From assembly GCF_002179165.1 (NCBI RefSeq), contig NZ_NFNY01000017.1, forward strand, positions 1 to 37,113: a stretch of 37,113 nucleotides of DNA, given 5' to 3'. Positions 10,330 to 17,976 of the stretch are shown here, in pieces. Numbering within the stretch: position 1 is the stretch's first letter; each line of letters opens with the position of its first letter. The stretch comes from Campylobacter jejuni. GTDB lineage: Bacteria > Campylobacterota > Campylobacteria > Campylobacterales > Campylobacteraceae. The translations under genes were made by a program, and so were the position numbers. Under the pieces are notes generated by a model. The model searched no databases. It was not told the origin of the DNA and saw nothing but the letters and a program-made list of their open reading frames with translations.

Positions 10330-10331
10330 AA
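10190..10331 (+). ncRNA. Candidate antisense antitoxin RNA, copy 2 (ends approximate)
   Basis: Predicted from TATAAT at 10178-10183, in the same place relative to the ORF as in copy 1. The RNA would cover the complement of the 10216-10278 ORF and its AAGGAG. The 3' end is unknown; the T-run near 10319-10323 is one possibility. Confidence 0.45.
10216..10278 (-). CDS. 20-residue hydrophobic peptide, putative type I toxin (copy 2)
   Basis: The ORF encodes MIEATIFIIALIVLVLVIKH and ends in TAA, with AAGGAG 8 bp before the ATG. It keeps the MIE start, the central LIVL and the VIKH end of copy 1. A single membrane-spanning helix is expected. No homology search was possible, so assignment to a toxin family rests on size, hydrophobicity, the opposing promoter and the mRNA-end pairing. 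Confidence 0.6.
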   Translation of the reverse strand: MIEATIFIIALIVLVLVIKH

Positions 10332-10541
10332 AATACAATTTAGCCAAATTAAGTTTTAAAATCGCTTTTTATACATCTTTTGGTATTAAAAATCTTAAAT
10401 ATTATTAATTTTAATTTCATCAAAGCATTATAAAAATTTGCTATTTTTTCAGCCAAAATTTATCAAAATTCATATCAAAGCAAAGAATTTTCCCAAAAAA
10501 TTTCAAATTTTTTCATCAAATTCACATCAAAATTTAAAAAG

Positions 10542-10559
10542 TTGGAACAGAACTTGCTT
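10542..10559 (+). promoter_or_regulatory. Sigma-54 promoter of flgE2
   Basis: TTGGAACAGAACTTGCTT matches the Campylobacter RpoN consensus. GG at 10544-10545 and GC at 10556-10557 are 12 bp apart, as required for -24/-12. Transcription should start near 10569, giving a leader of about 105 nt. Hook genes in C. jejuni belong to the FlgSR/RpoN class, which agrees. Confidence 0.85.
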
Positions 10560-10674
10560 ATAAACTTCACATCAACGCAAAAAGTTTTAAAAGCAAAAAT
10601 TTGAAACAAAAAGCTAAAGTCTTTTAAACTCAAAGCGTAAATTAAAAAAGCAATATTTTATAAAGGATTTAAAA

Positions 10675-13218
10675 ATGATGAGATCACTTTGGTCTGGCGT
10701 AAGCGGACTTCAGGCACACCAAGTTGCAATGGATGTTGAAGGTAATAACATTTCAAATGTTAACACTACCGGTTTTAAATATTCTCGTGCAGATTTTGGG
10801 ACTATGTTTTCTCAAACCGTTAAAATTGCTACTGCTCCAACAGACGGAAGAGGCGGACAAAATCCACTTCAAATTGGTCTTGGTGTTTCAGTGAGTTCTA
10901 CAACAAGAATTCATTCTCAAGGTTCAGTTCAAACTACAGATAAAAATACCGATGTAGCGATTAACGGCGATGGCTTTTTTATGGTAAGTGATGATGGCGG
11001 ACTTACAAACTATCTTACAAGAAGTGGGGATTTTAAGCTTGACGCTTATGGGAATTTCGTAAATAATGCTGGTTTTGTTGTGCAAGGTTGGAATATCAAT
11101 TGGGACGATCAAACAATCGATAGCTCAAGAACTCCGCAAAATATCTTTATCGATCCAGGTATGCATATCCCTGCAGCAAAATCAACTGAAGTAGCCATAA
11201 AAGCGAATTTAAATAGTGGTTTAAATATCGGAACTTCAAGCAGAAATCTTTATGCACTTGATTCAGTTCATGGTTATAATAATAAAACCAATAGAGCAGA
11301 AGATGAGAACGATACAGGAACGACTCAGTTTTATACCACTTCTAAAAATTCAGTTGAAGTTACAGAAAAAGGTGTGGATGCAGGATCGCTTTTTAATGCT
11401 AAAGGACAAGGTTTAAATTTAAGAGACGGACAAGGTATTTGGGTATCTTTTGCGGATGCAAAATATTCAACTAACAAATTAGGTGTAAATGCTTATGATC
11501 CAAATTTACAGCAAAACCAAACTGCAGCTTTTTGGGGAAATGCAGATCAAAAAGTAACTCTAGATATTATGTTAAATGGGGTTAGAATTCAAAATGAAAA
11601 TATCCAAAGTATAGATGATGCGATCGCTTATATCAATACTTTCACCGCTCCAACAGATACAAGAGACGGAACAGGAGTAAAAGCGGTAAAAAATGCTGAT
11701 GGTAGTGGTATAGAATTTGTGAATACTAACTCAGATGGTACTACAGATAATATGAAAAATATCAATCTTAGTGTTTTGACTACAAATACAGCAGGGGAAG
11801 TTTGGACAGCTACTTGGTCTGATGCTGATAAAAAACATACTTTTACACACAATAAACAAGATACTACATCTTTATGGACAGCAACAGGTGGAACTGCAAC
11901 TGCCTTGCAAGGTGATAGAAATCCGGTACAAGTTGTTACAGCCCATAAATATATTTATAGCTCAAATCCTGTCGATATAGGCCCTATGTATAATCCTGAC
12001 GGTGGTCCTTCTTTCGTGGATAATGATAATGATAGCACAACAAGACCGACAGATCCAGCTTCAGGAGCTTATTATGACGCAGTCAATGGCGGACTTTTAA
12101 ATACCAATGCAAGACAATTTAGAACTACAGAAGATTTAAGAGAGCTTTTACAAAGAGATGCCAGATATGGGGTGGATTATGATGGAAGCGGATCTTTTGC
12201 AGCAGCAGATATCAATCAAAATGTAAAAGTTGTTGTAACAGCAAATGGAAATTTCGCTATCTCAAATGCCAATGAAAAATCAGATATTCCAGCTAATGCG
12301 ATTAATGGACAAGCTGCTGCAAGTCAAACAGATCCAAAAAATATGAGCTTTAATATCACAGCTTATTCAAACAAAGAAGGAACAGTAAGCACAAATGATG
12401 CTTTTACAGCTATTTTCAAAGCTTTTGATGGTCCTTTGGTCGTAGGTGGATCAATAAAAGAAAGTGAGCAACTCAAGCTTTCAGCCTTTTCAGCAGGACT
12501 TGAAATTTATGATTCTTTAGGATCAAAACACACTTTAGAAGTGCAGTTTGTAAAACAAAGCACCACTCAAGATGGGGGTAATGAATGGCAAATGATCATC
12601 CGTGTGCCAGAACCTGCAGAAATCAACACCACAGGAGAAGGTCCAAACAATATCATCGTAGGGACTGCAAGATTTAATAATGATGGATCTTTAGCAAGCT
12701 ATACACCAAAAACGATCAATTTCTCACCAAATAATGGTGCAGCACCAAACCAACAAATCAAGCTTTCATTTGGAACAAGTGGAAGTAATGATGGACTTGT
12801 AAGCTCAAATTCAGCTTCAACTCTAACAGGACAAGCAACTGATGGCTATACTTCAGGGAATTTAAAACCTGATGCAATCCGCGTAGATGATAAAGGAAAT
12901 ATTTTGGGCGAATTTACCAATGGCAAAACCTTTGCGGTAGCAAAAATCGCAATGGCATCAGTGGCTAATAACTCAGGACTTGAAGAAATTGGTGGAAATC
13001 TTTTCAAAGTCACTGCAAATAGTGGTAATATAGTCGTAGGTGAAGCAGGAACAGGCGGAAGGGGCGAGATGAAAACCTCAGCACTTGAAATGTCGAATGT
13101 GGATTTGAGTCGTTCTTTAACAGAGCTTATCATCATCCAAAGGGGTTATCAAGCGAACTCAAAAACCATTTCAACAAGCGATCAAATGCTTCAAACTTTG
13201 ATACAGCTCAAACAATAA
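10675..13218 (+). CDS. flgE2: Flagellar hook protein FlgE2
   Basis: This 847-residue subunit polymerises into the flagellar hook. The N-terminus, RSLWSGVSGLQAHQVAMDVE followed by GNNISNVNTTGFK, is the flagellar rod/hook signature. The C-terminus, MSNVDLSRSLTELIIIQRGY followed by QANSKTIST, is the matching FlgE/FlgG tail. These two ends form the coiled-coil core. The long middle (about residues 150-750) holds the surface domains, rich in Asn, Thr and Gly and variable between strains. The length fits the unusually large Campylobacter hook protein, about twice that of Salmonella FlgE. A second ATG at 10678 is an equally possible start. The gene is driven by the sigma-54 box upstream. Confidence 0.93.
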   Translation: MMRSLWSGVSGLQAHQVAMDVEGNNISNVNTTGFKYSRADFGTMFSQTVKIATAPTDGRGGQNPLQIGLGVSVSSTTRIHSQGSVQTTDKNTDVAINGDGFFMVSDDGGLTNYLTRSGDFKLDAYGNFVNNAGFVVQGWNINWDDQTIDSSRTPQNIFIDPGMHIPAAKSTEVAIKANLNSGLNIGTSSRNLYALDSVHGYNNKTNRAEDENDTGTTQFYTTSKNSVEVTEKGVDAGSLFNAKGQGLNLRDGQGIWVSFADAKYSTNKLGVNAYDPNLQQNQTAAFWGNADQKVTLDIMLNGVRIQNENIQSIDDAIAYINTFTAPTDTRDGTGVKAVKNADGSGIEFVNTNSDGTTDNMKNINLSVLTTNTAGEVWTATWSDADKKHTFTHNKQDTTSLWTATGGTATALQGDRNPVQVVTAHKYIYSSNPVDIGPMYNPDGGPSFVDNDNDSTTRPTDPASGAYYDAVNGGLLNTNARQFRTTEDLRELLQRDARYGVDYDGSGSFAAADINQNVKVVVTANGNFAISNANEKSDIPANAINGQAAASQTDPKNMSFNITAYSNKEGTVSTNDAFTAIFKAFDGPLVVGGSIKESEQLKLSAFSAGLEIYDSLGSKHTLEVQFVKQSTTQDGGNEWQMIIRVPEPAEINTTGEGPNNIIVGTARFNNDGSLASYTPKTINFSPNNGAAPNQQIKLSFGTSGSNDGLVSSNSASTLTGQATDGYTSGNLKPDAIRVDDKGNILGEFTNGKTFAVAKIAMASVANNSGLEEIGGNLFKVTANSGNIVVGEAGTGGRGEMKTSALEMSNVDLSRSLTELIIIQRGYQANSKTISTSDQMLQTLIQLKQ

Positions 13219-13248
13219 GTTTGACGCTTTTTATAAAATATTGTCTTA

Positions 13249-13264
13249 CCCCGCTTAAGCGGGG
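13249..13264. repeat. Perfect palindrome after flgE2
   Basis: CCCCGCTTAAGCGGGG is a 16-bp perfect palindrome 31 bp after the flgE2 stop. It is GC-rich in an AT-rich setting and lacks a T-tail, so it could be an RNA 3'-end stabiliser or a protein site rather than a classical terminator. A second weaker inverted repeat (AAGCCTA with TAGGCTT) follows at about 13278-13317. Confidence 0.5.
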
Positions 13265-13334
13265 ATTAATCTTGCTTTACAAGCCTATTTTGGTAGTTTT
13301 GTAATGCTGGATTAGGCTTGACTGCCTTCAATTT

Positions 13335-13380
13335 ATTGCTAACTCACTCTTGCTAAGGAGTGGGTTGCAATAAAATTTTT
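13335..13380 (+). terminator. Terminator downstream of flgE2
   Basis: ATTGCTAACTCACTC pairs with GAGTGGGTTGCAAT (13358-13371), with one bulged T and one U-G pair, and AAAATTTTT follows. It precedes the metY promoter and would isolate flgE2 from the met genes. Confidence 0.55.
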
Positions 13381-13404
13381 AAGCTTGTTTTTATTTTTTA
13401 GGGA

Positions 13405-13410
13405 TACAAT
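13405..13410 (+). promoter_or_regulatory. metY leader promoter -10 box
   Basis: TACAAT follows a T-rich stretch (TTTTTATTTTTTAGGGA). Predicted start is near 13417, about 43 nt before the small leader ORF and about 470 nt before metY. Confidence 0.4.
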
Positions 13411-13459
13411 AATCAAATATTTTTCTTATAAGTAGCTTTAAATTTAAAAAGGAGGGGAA

Positions 13460-13543
13460 ATGATTTTATCACAACAGAAAATATCATTTATCGTTTTCTT
13501 TTCTTGCTTTATGTCTTTCTTTATGCGTGCTTTGCACGCTTGA
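13460..13543 (+). CDS. Putative leader peptide of metY-metA (27 aa)
   Basis: The ORF starts with ATG behind a strong AAAAAGGAGGGG and encodes a 27-residue peptide beginning MILSQQKISF and ending SFFMRALHA. It is Phe-rich with one Cys. Two internal Met codons (13511 and 13523) sit immediately before a 6-bp hairpin, GCGTGC-TTT-GCACGC at 13525-13539, that overlaps the end of the ORF. No other gene fits between flgE2 and metY. I infer a regulatory leader ORF. An alternative is an independent small membrane protein. Confidence 0.5.
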   Translation: MILSQQKISFIVFFSCFMSFFMRALHA

Positions 13544-13669
13544 TACTTCTATACTTTTATAAATTTACATTAAAATTAATTTTTGGGTTTTGGAATTTAC
13601 GCAAAATTAAATGCGTGAATTTGGGGAATTTATAAAGAAAAACTTAAATTTTTAGCACCAAAAGCGTGC
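13525..13669 (+). promoter_or_regulatory. Competing hairpins in the metY leader (possible attenuator)
   Basis: GCACGCTT (13534-13541) can pair either with GCGTGC just upstream (13525-13530) or with AAGCGTGC downstream (13662-13669). The two pairings exclude each other, and the first lies under a ribosome translating the end of the leader ORF. A third stem, ACGCA with TGCGT near 13599-13616, lies between them. This is attenuator-like layout; no experiment is known to me. Confidence 0.35.
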
Positions 13670-13688
13670 TAGGGGGATTTGGGGTTTC

Positions 13689-13740
13689 TAAGGGGAATAA
13701 GGGGGAATGCTTCGCAATTAAAGCCCCCTTGTTCCCCTTA
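13689..13740. repeat. Long GC-rich hairpin upstream of metY
   Basis: TAAGGGGAATAAGGGGG pairs with CCCCCTTGTTCCCCTTA over 17 bp with a single U-G pair, around an 18-nt loop that itself contains GC-TTC-GC. No T-run follows on either strand. It is the most stable structure in the window and lies about 145 bp before the metY start. Confidence 0.7.
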
Positions 13741-13884
13741 AGAAAATAAAAAAGACAGAGAAAAAAATTCTTTCAAATAAAAGATGAAATTTAGGCAGAA
13801 ATTTCCCTTTACGAAAGAAAAAAATTTCTTTAAAAAATACATAATAAACAAAATTATGAGATAAAACTAAAAAAAGGATAAAAA

Positions 13885-15156
13885 ATGAATTTAAATACTG
13901 AAACTTTAGCTTTGCATGGGGCTTATAATTTTGACACTCAAAGAAGCATTAGTGTGCCGATTTACCAAAATACCGCTTATAATTTTGAAAGCTTAGAACA
14001 AGCAGCGGCAAGATTTGCTTTGAAAGAACTGGGAAATATTTACTCAAGGCTAAGCAATCCTACAAGCGATATTTTAGGACAAAGACTTGCAAATGTCGAG
14101 CGTGGCGAATTTGGCGTGGTCGTTGCAAGTGGAATGGCGGCGATTTTATACTCTATCATAAATGTGGCAAGTTGCGGGGATAATATCGCGTATTCTAATA
14201 AAATTTATGGCGGAAGTCAGACTCTATTTTCTCATACTTTGAAGAATTTCGGTATCGAGGGTAGGGAATTTGATATCGATGATTTAACGAGTTTAGAAAA
14301 AATCATCGATGAAAATACTAAGGCGATTTTTTTTGAAAGCCTTTCAAATCCGCAAATTGCGATAGCTGATGTAGAAAAAATCACGCAAATTGCTAAAAAG
14401 CATAAAATTCTTAGCATTTGCGATAACACCGTTGCCACGCCATTTTTATTTCAGCCTTTTAAATTTGGCGTTGATGTTGTGGTGCATAGCCTTAGCAAAT
14501 ATATAAGCGGACAAGGAAGTGCTTTGGGTGGAGCGATTATTGAACGAAAAAATTTGAATGATTTGCTAAAAGAAAATGTAAGATACAAGGTTTTTAACAC
14601 GCCTGATCCTAGCTATCATGGACTAAATTTAAAAGAACTTGATTTGCCGATTTTTAGTATAAGATTAATCATCACTTGGCTTAGAGATTTTGGAGCGACT
14701 CTCTCACCGCAAAATGCGTGGCTACTTTTACAAGGGCTTGAAACCCTATCTGCGCGTATAGAAAGACATAGCCAAAATGCCCAAAAAATAGCCAATTTTT
14801 TAAATTCTCATCCTTTAATTTCAAATGTAAATTATCCGACTTTAAAAGATAATATTTATCATCATTTATTTGCAAAATATTTTGACAAAGGCTTAGCAAG
14901 TGGGCTTTTAAGCTTTGAAGCAAAAGATTTTAATCATGCAAAAGAAATTTGTAACAAAACTAAACTTTTCTTGCTCGCTGCAAATTTAGGCGATAGTAAA
15001 TCTTTAATCATCCACCCCGCTTCTACAACGCATTCTCAACTTAGCGAAGAAGAGCTAAAAAAAGCAGGGATTAGCAAAGCGACTTTGCGTTTAAGCATAG
15101 GACTTGAAAATGCCACAGATTTAATAAATGATTTAAAACAAGCCATAGGAGAGTAA
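13885..15156 (+). CDS. metY: O-acetylhomoserine sulfhydrylase (aminocarboxypropyltransferase)
   Basis: This 423-residue PLP enzyme makes homocysteine from O-acetyl-L-homoserine and sulfide. Landmarks are [17 protein letters not shown] near residue 28, [20 protein letters not shown] near 53, the phosphate-binding [10 protein letters not shown], and [16 protein letters not shown] near 202, whose Lys forms the PLP Schiff base. Length and the [19 protein letters not shown] start are those of the MetY branch of Cys/Met-metabolism enzymes rather than MetB (about 380 aa). The next gene, metA, supplies its substrate and starts 2 bp after the stop. A long structured leader precedes it. Confidence 0.93.
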   Translation: MNLNTETLALHGAYNFDTQRSISVPIYQNTAYNFESLEQAAARFALKELGNIYSRLSNPTSDILGQRLANVERGEFGVVVASGMAAILYSIINVASCGDNIAYSNKIYGGSQTLFSHTLKNFGIEGREFDIDDLTSLEKIIDENTKAIFFESLSNPQIAIADVEKITQIAKKHKILSICDNTVATPFLFQPFKFGVDVVVHSLSKYISGQGSALGGAIIERKNLNDLLKENVRYKVFNTPDPSYHGLNLKELDLPIFSIRLIITWLRDFGATLSPQNAWLLLQGLETLSARIERHSQNAQKIANFLNSHPLISNVNYPTLKDNIYHHLFAKYFDKGLASGLLSFEAKDFNHAKEICNKTKLFLLAANLGDSKSLIIHPASTTHSQLSEEELKKAGISKATLRLSIGLENATDLINDLKQAIGE

Positions 15157-15158
15157 AA

Positions 15159-16040
15159 ATGCCTTTGATTATCCCAAAAGGAATTCCAGCTTTTAAAATT
15201 TTAAAAGATAGCATTTTTGTAATGGATACGAAAAAGGCGAATGAACAAGATATAAGGGCTTTGGAGATTTTAATCATCAATTTAATGCCGACAAAAATAC
15301 AAACCGAAAATCAGCTTTTATCTTTGCTTGCAAATTCGCCTTTGCAAATTAATATCACTTTAGTTGCCACTCAAAGTTATACCGGTAAAAACACGCCTAT
15401 GAGTCATTTAGAAAAATTTTATAAAGGCATAAGTGAGTGTAAAAATCTCAAATTTGATGGAGCAATTATAACGGGTGCACCGGTAGAAAGAATGGATTTT
15501 GAAGATGTGGCGTATTGGAAAGAATTAGAAGAAATTTTTGAGTTTTTAAAGCAAAATGTTACAAGTTCTATGTATATTTGCTGGGGTGCAATGGCGGCTT
15601 TGAAATATTTTTATGGGGTGGAAAAAGTAGATCTTAAAAAGAAAATTTTTGGCGTTTATAAGCATGAAATGATTTCACCTGATTTGCTTTTAACGAATTT
15701 AGATGAAAAGGTTTTAATGCCACATTCTAGGCATTCTAGTATGAATGAAAAGCAAATTTCATCTGTTTGTGAAAAAGGCAAATTAAAGCTTTTGTTAAAA
15801 AATAAAAGCATAGGTTCAGCAATGCTTAGAGATGAGAAAAATATCTTTATTTTAGGGCATTTGGAGTATTTTAAGGATACTTTACATCAAGAATATATAA
15901 GAGATAATTTCACACAAAAGGCGAAAAATTACTATGATAAAAATGGCAATATGAAATACAATTGGCGTTCAAATGCGAATACTATATTTTCAAATTGGTT
16001 GAATTATGATGTTTATCAAAGCACGCCTTTTGTGCTTTGA
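15159..16040 (+). CDS. metA: Homoserine O-acetyltransferase (MetA family)
   Basis: This 293-residue enzyme acylates homoserine at the start of methionine synthesis. The catalytic triad is visible: Cys141 in [13 protein letters not shown], and His234/Glu236 in ILGHLEYF, matching C142/H235/E237 of E. coli MetA. In [11 protein letters not shown], residue 110 is Glu. In this family Glu there favours acetyl-CoA, while Gly (as in E. coli) favours succinyl-CoA, so acetylation is expected. That agrees with the neighbouring O-acetylhomoserine sulfhydrylase. It ends 2 bp from the convergent flavoprotein gene. Confidence 0.92.
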   Translation: MPLIIPKGIPAFKILKDSIFVMDTKKANEQDIRALEILIINLMPTKIQTENQLLSLLANSPLQINITLVATQSYTGKNTPMSHLEKFYKGISECKNLKFDGAIITGAPVERMDFEDVAYWKELEEIFEFLKQNVTSSMYICWGAMAALKYFYGVEKVDLKKKIFGVYKHEMISPDLLLTNLDEKVLMPHSRHSSMNEKQISSVCEKGKLKLLLKNKSIGSAMLRDEKNIFILGHLEYFKDTLHQEYIRDNFTQKAKNYYDKNGNMKYNWRSNANTIFSNWLNYDVYQSTPFVL

Positions 16041-16042
16041 AT

Positions 16043-16642
16043 TTAATTTCTTGTATTTGGAGTGTCGTGATATACGCTTAATGTGCCTTTTATATCGCTT
16101 AAAATCGCACAAGCAGCTTCATTGGCACTTCCCATAGCACAAGTAACCATAGTCGTAACACCTGAAGCAAGCCCTGCAGCATAAATGCCTTCTTTAATCA
16201 TTTGTCTTCCATGATGTCTGAAACAAAATTTGTTTGGTTTTGGCATAAGGGTATGCGGAATGATAAAGTCTTCAAGTCCTTTAATTTCACTTTTATTTGC
16301 TCCTGTGGCTACGATGATATAATCTGCTTTTATGCCTAAGCTGTTTGCATCAATAATAGTAAAATCCCCTTTTTCTCCGCTAATGCTTACTACACTTGAA
16401 TCAATGTATTTTACTTCAAGCATGGAAGCAATTTGTTCTTTAATGTGTGTGTAAATTTCATCTGCTTTTGCACCTTTTGGGAAAAATGGCACATTGTAAA
16501 TTGCTGCTGCTTTTAAATCAGCCTTGCCATCATCAAAAATTGTGATTTCAAAATCAAGCTCATCATTTTTTGCCGAAGCAAAAAACAAAGCCGCACTTAG
16601 TCCTGCTATACTACCGCCTATAATTGCGATTGATTTTTTCAT
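16043..16642 (-). CDS. Small FAD/NAD(P)-dependent oxidoreductase
   Basis: This 199-residue flavoprotein is of the thioredoxin-reductase-like fold. The N-terminal FAD-binding motif is IAIIGGSIAGLSAALFF. ADYIIVATGANKSEIKG near residue 107 is the second conserved ATG motif, and EGIYAAGLASG near 152 corresponds to the GD-type FAD motif, with Ala/Gly where most reductases have GD. There is no CxxC redox pair, so it is not itself a thioredoxin reductase, and it is short because the internal NAD(P) domain is largely missing. It matches the position of C. jejuni Cj1725. Substrate unknown. The ATG follows GGAGAAAC on the minus strand. Confidence 0.7.
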   Translation of the reverse strand: MKKSIAIIGGSIAGLSAALFFASAKNDELDFEITIFDDGKADLKAAAIYNVPFFPKGAKADEIYTHIKEQIASMLEVKYIDSSVVSISGEKGDFTIIDANSLGIKADYIIVATGANKSEIKGLEDFIIPHTLMPKPNKFCFRHHGRQMIKEGIYAAGLASGVTTMVTCAMGSANEAACAILSDIKGTLSVYHDTPNTRN

Positions 16643-16761
16643 TGTTTCTCCTTTATTAAAAATTTATTTATTTTAGTATAAAAAGCTTTATTTAATATAA
16701 GTTTGAGTGATTTTTACTGATTTAAAATATGAATTTTAAATGGCTTAAAAGCAATTTTTTA

Positions 16762-16767
16762 TATAAT
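16762..16767 (+). promoter_or_regulatory. queF promoter -10 box
   Basis: A consensus TATAAT preceded by GCAATTTTTTA lies 31 bp before the queF ATG. The leader of roughly 25 nt is too short for a preQ1 riboswitch. This may also be the main promoter for the accessory operon coupled to queF. Confidence 0.55.
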
Positions 16768-16798
16768 TTCATAAAAATCAAAATAAGAAGGAAAATTA

Positions 16799-17182
16799 AT
16801 GCGTTATGGCGAAAAAGAAATTAAAGAATTTGATGTAGAAAAAATGGAAATTTGGGAAAATACGGCCAAAAATGATTATTTAATCAAAATCACTTTACCT
16901 GAATTTATGTGTGCTTGTCCGCGTTCGGGTTATCCTGATTTTGCGACAATTTACCTTGAGTATATGCCAGACAAATTTGTAGTAGAATTAAAAGCGATAA
17001 AGCTTTATATCAATTCTTTTATGACAAGAAATGTTTCACATGAAGCAAGTATCAATGAAATTTATAATACCTTAAAAGATAAACTTAAACCAAAATGGAT
17101 CAAAGTTGTAGGGGATTTTAACCCACGCGGAAATGTGCATACGGTAATAGAATGCCGTAGTGATATGGTAGTACCAAAGTGA
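16799..17182 (+). CDS. queF: preQ0 reductase (NADPH-dependent 7-cyano-7-deazaguanine reductase)
   Basis: This 127-residue type I QueF reduces preQ0 to preQ1 in queuosine synthesis. CACPRSGYPDFATIYLEYMP near residue 38 carries the thioimide-forming Cys40 and the following Asp. VVELKAIKLYINSF near 61 carries the Glu of the substrate pocket and the ELKS-type motif. The FNPRG near 105 is conserved. Length is normal for the short form. The ATG has AAGAAGGAAAA upstream. The stop TGA overlaps the GTG start of the next gene (GTGA), coupling the accessory methyltransferase to this housekeeping gene. Confidence 0.93.
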   Translation: MRYGEKEIKEFDVEKMEIWENTAKNDYLIKITLPEFMCACPRSGYPDFATIYLEYMPDKFVVELKAIKLYINSFMTRNVSHEASINEIYNTLKDKLKPKWIKVVGDFNPRGNVHTVIECRSDMVVPK

Positions 17183-17976
17183 AATTTAACGATCTTGATT
17201 TAAGTGATTGGAAAAATTGTGATATAAATACAGATTCTTTGTGGCTTATTTCAAGTCGTGATAAAAGCGGAAAGCATAAAAACATTTATCATGGAAATTT
17301 TATACCACAAATTCCTAATCAACTCATTCGTCGCTATACGAAAAAAGATGATTTAATCATTGATCCTTTTTTAGGAAGTGGAACAACGCTTTATGAATGT
17401 GAAGAGTTGGGGCGAAAATGTATAGGGTTTGATATTAATGAAAATATTTTGGAATTTGTATTAGATAACTTTGGAAAAAATTTCGACGACAAACGCTACT
17501 TTCTAGGAAATTGCGATAATATCAATGCTAAACAAGTCGAGGATTTTTTAGAAAATGCTTTGGTTAAGCTTGAAAATAGAAAAGCCCAGTTTATTATTTT
17601 ACATCCACCTTATATGGATATAGTTAAATTTAGTGAGAAAAAAGAGGATTTAAGTCAAATTTCAGATTTGAAAGAATTCAAAGATAAATTTTTACTTACT
17701 TGTCAAAATTTGTTAAAATATTTAGAAAAAAATCGTTATTTTGCTTTAGTGATAGCAGATTTATATAGAAATAGCGAAATTGTCCCTTTGGGTTTTGAGC
17801 TTATGAATTTGATAAAACAAAATTTTAAAGTTAAATTAAAAGGAATTGTTGTTAAAAATATAGAAGGAAATCGTGGAAAATTAGGAAGTTTGGCGATATG
17901 GCAATATAGGGCTTTAAGGAGTGATTATTATATTTTTAAGCATGAGTATATTTTTGTATTTAAAAAGGAGTTTTAG
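17179..17976 (+). CDS. Atypical DNA methyltransferase (DPFLGSGTT / HPPY)
   Basis: This 265-residue protein contains IIDPFLGSGTTLYECEELGR followed by KCIGFDIN (residues 60-86), the AdoMet-binding motif I region in the form used by beta-class N4-cytosine/N6-adenine methyltransferases, and ILHPPYMDIVKF at 140-151 as motif IV. Beta-class enzymes normally have motif IV first. Here the order is reversed and the catalytic tetrapeptide is HPPY rather than DPPY or SPPY. An upstream HGNFIPQIPNQLI is the usual block before motif I. Start is the GTG overlapping the queF stop. The DUF262 gene starts immediately after its stop. It is the first gene of a five-gene operon. Modified base and site cannot be predicted. 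Confidence 0.75.
   Translation: MKFNDLDLSDWKNCDINTDSLWLISSRDKSGKHKNIYHGNFIPQIPNQLIRRYTKKDDLIIDPFLGSGTTLYECEELGRKCIGFDINENILEFVLDNFGKNFDDKRYFLGNCDNINAKQVEDFLENALVKLENRKAQFIILHPPYMDIVKFSEKKEDLSQISDLKEFKDKFLLTCQNLLKYLEKNRYFALVIADLYRNSEIVPLGFELMNLIKQNFKVKLKGIVVKNIEGNRGKLGSLAIWQYRALRSDYYIFKHEYIFVFKKEF

Noticed and set aside
9609-10345. CRISPR array reading of the repeats
   Set aside because: Only two good copies about 500 bp apart, each over 200 bp long with a conserved ORF inside. There are no short regularly spaced repeats and no cas genes.
13249-13264. GC-rich palindrome as an insertion-sequence end or attachment site
   Set aside because: No transposase or integrase remnant, no matching second end and no target duplication are visible nearby. 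A post-flgE2 RNA hairpin is simpler.
16741-16798. preQ1 riboswitch before queF
   Set aside because: The predicted leader is only about 25 nt after the -10 box and lacks the C-rich hairpin and A-rich tail of preQ1 aptamers.
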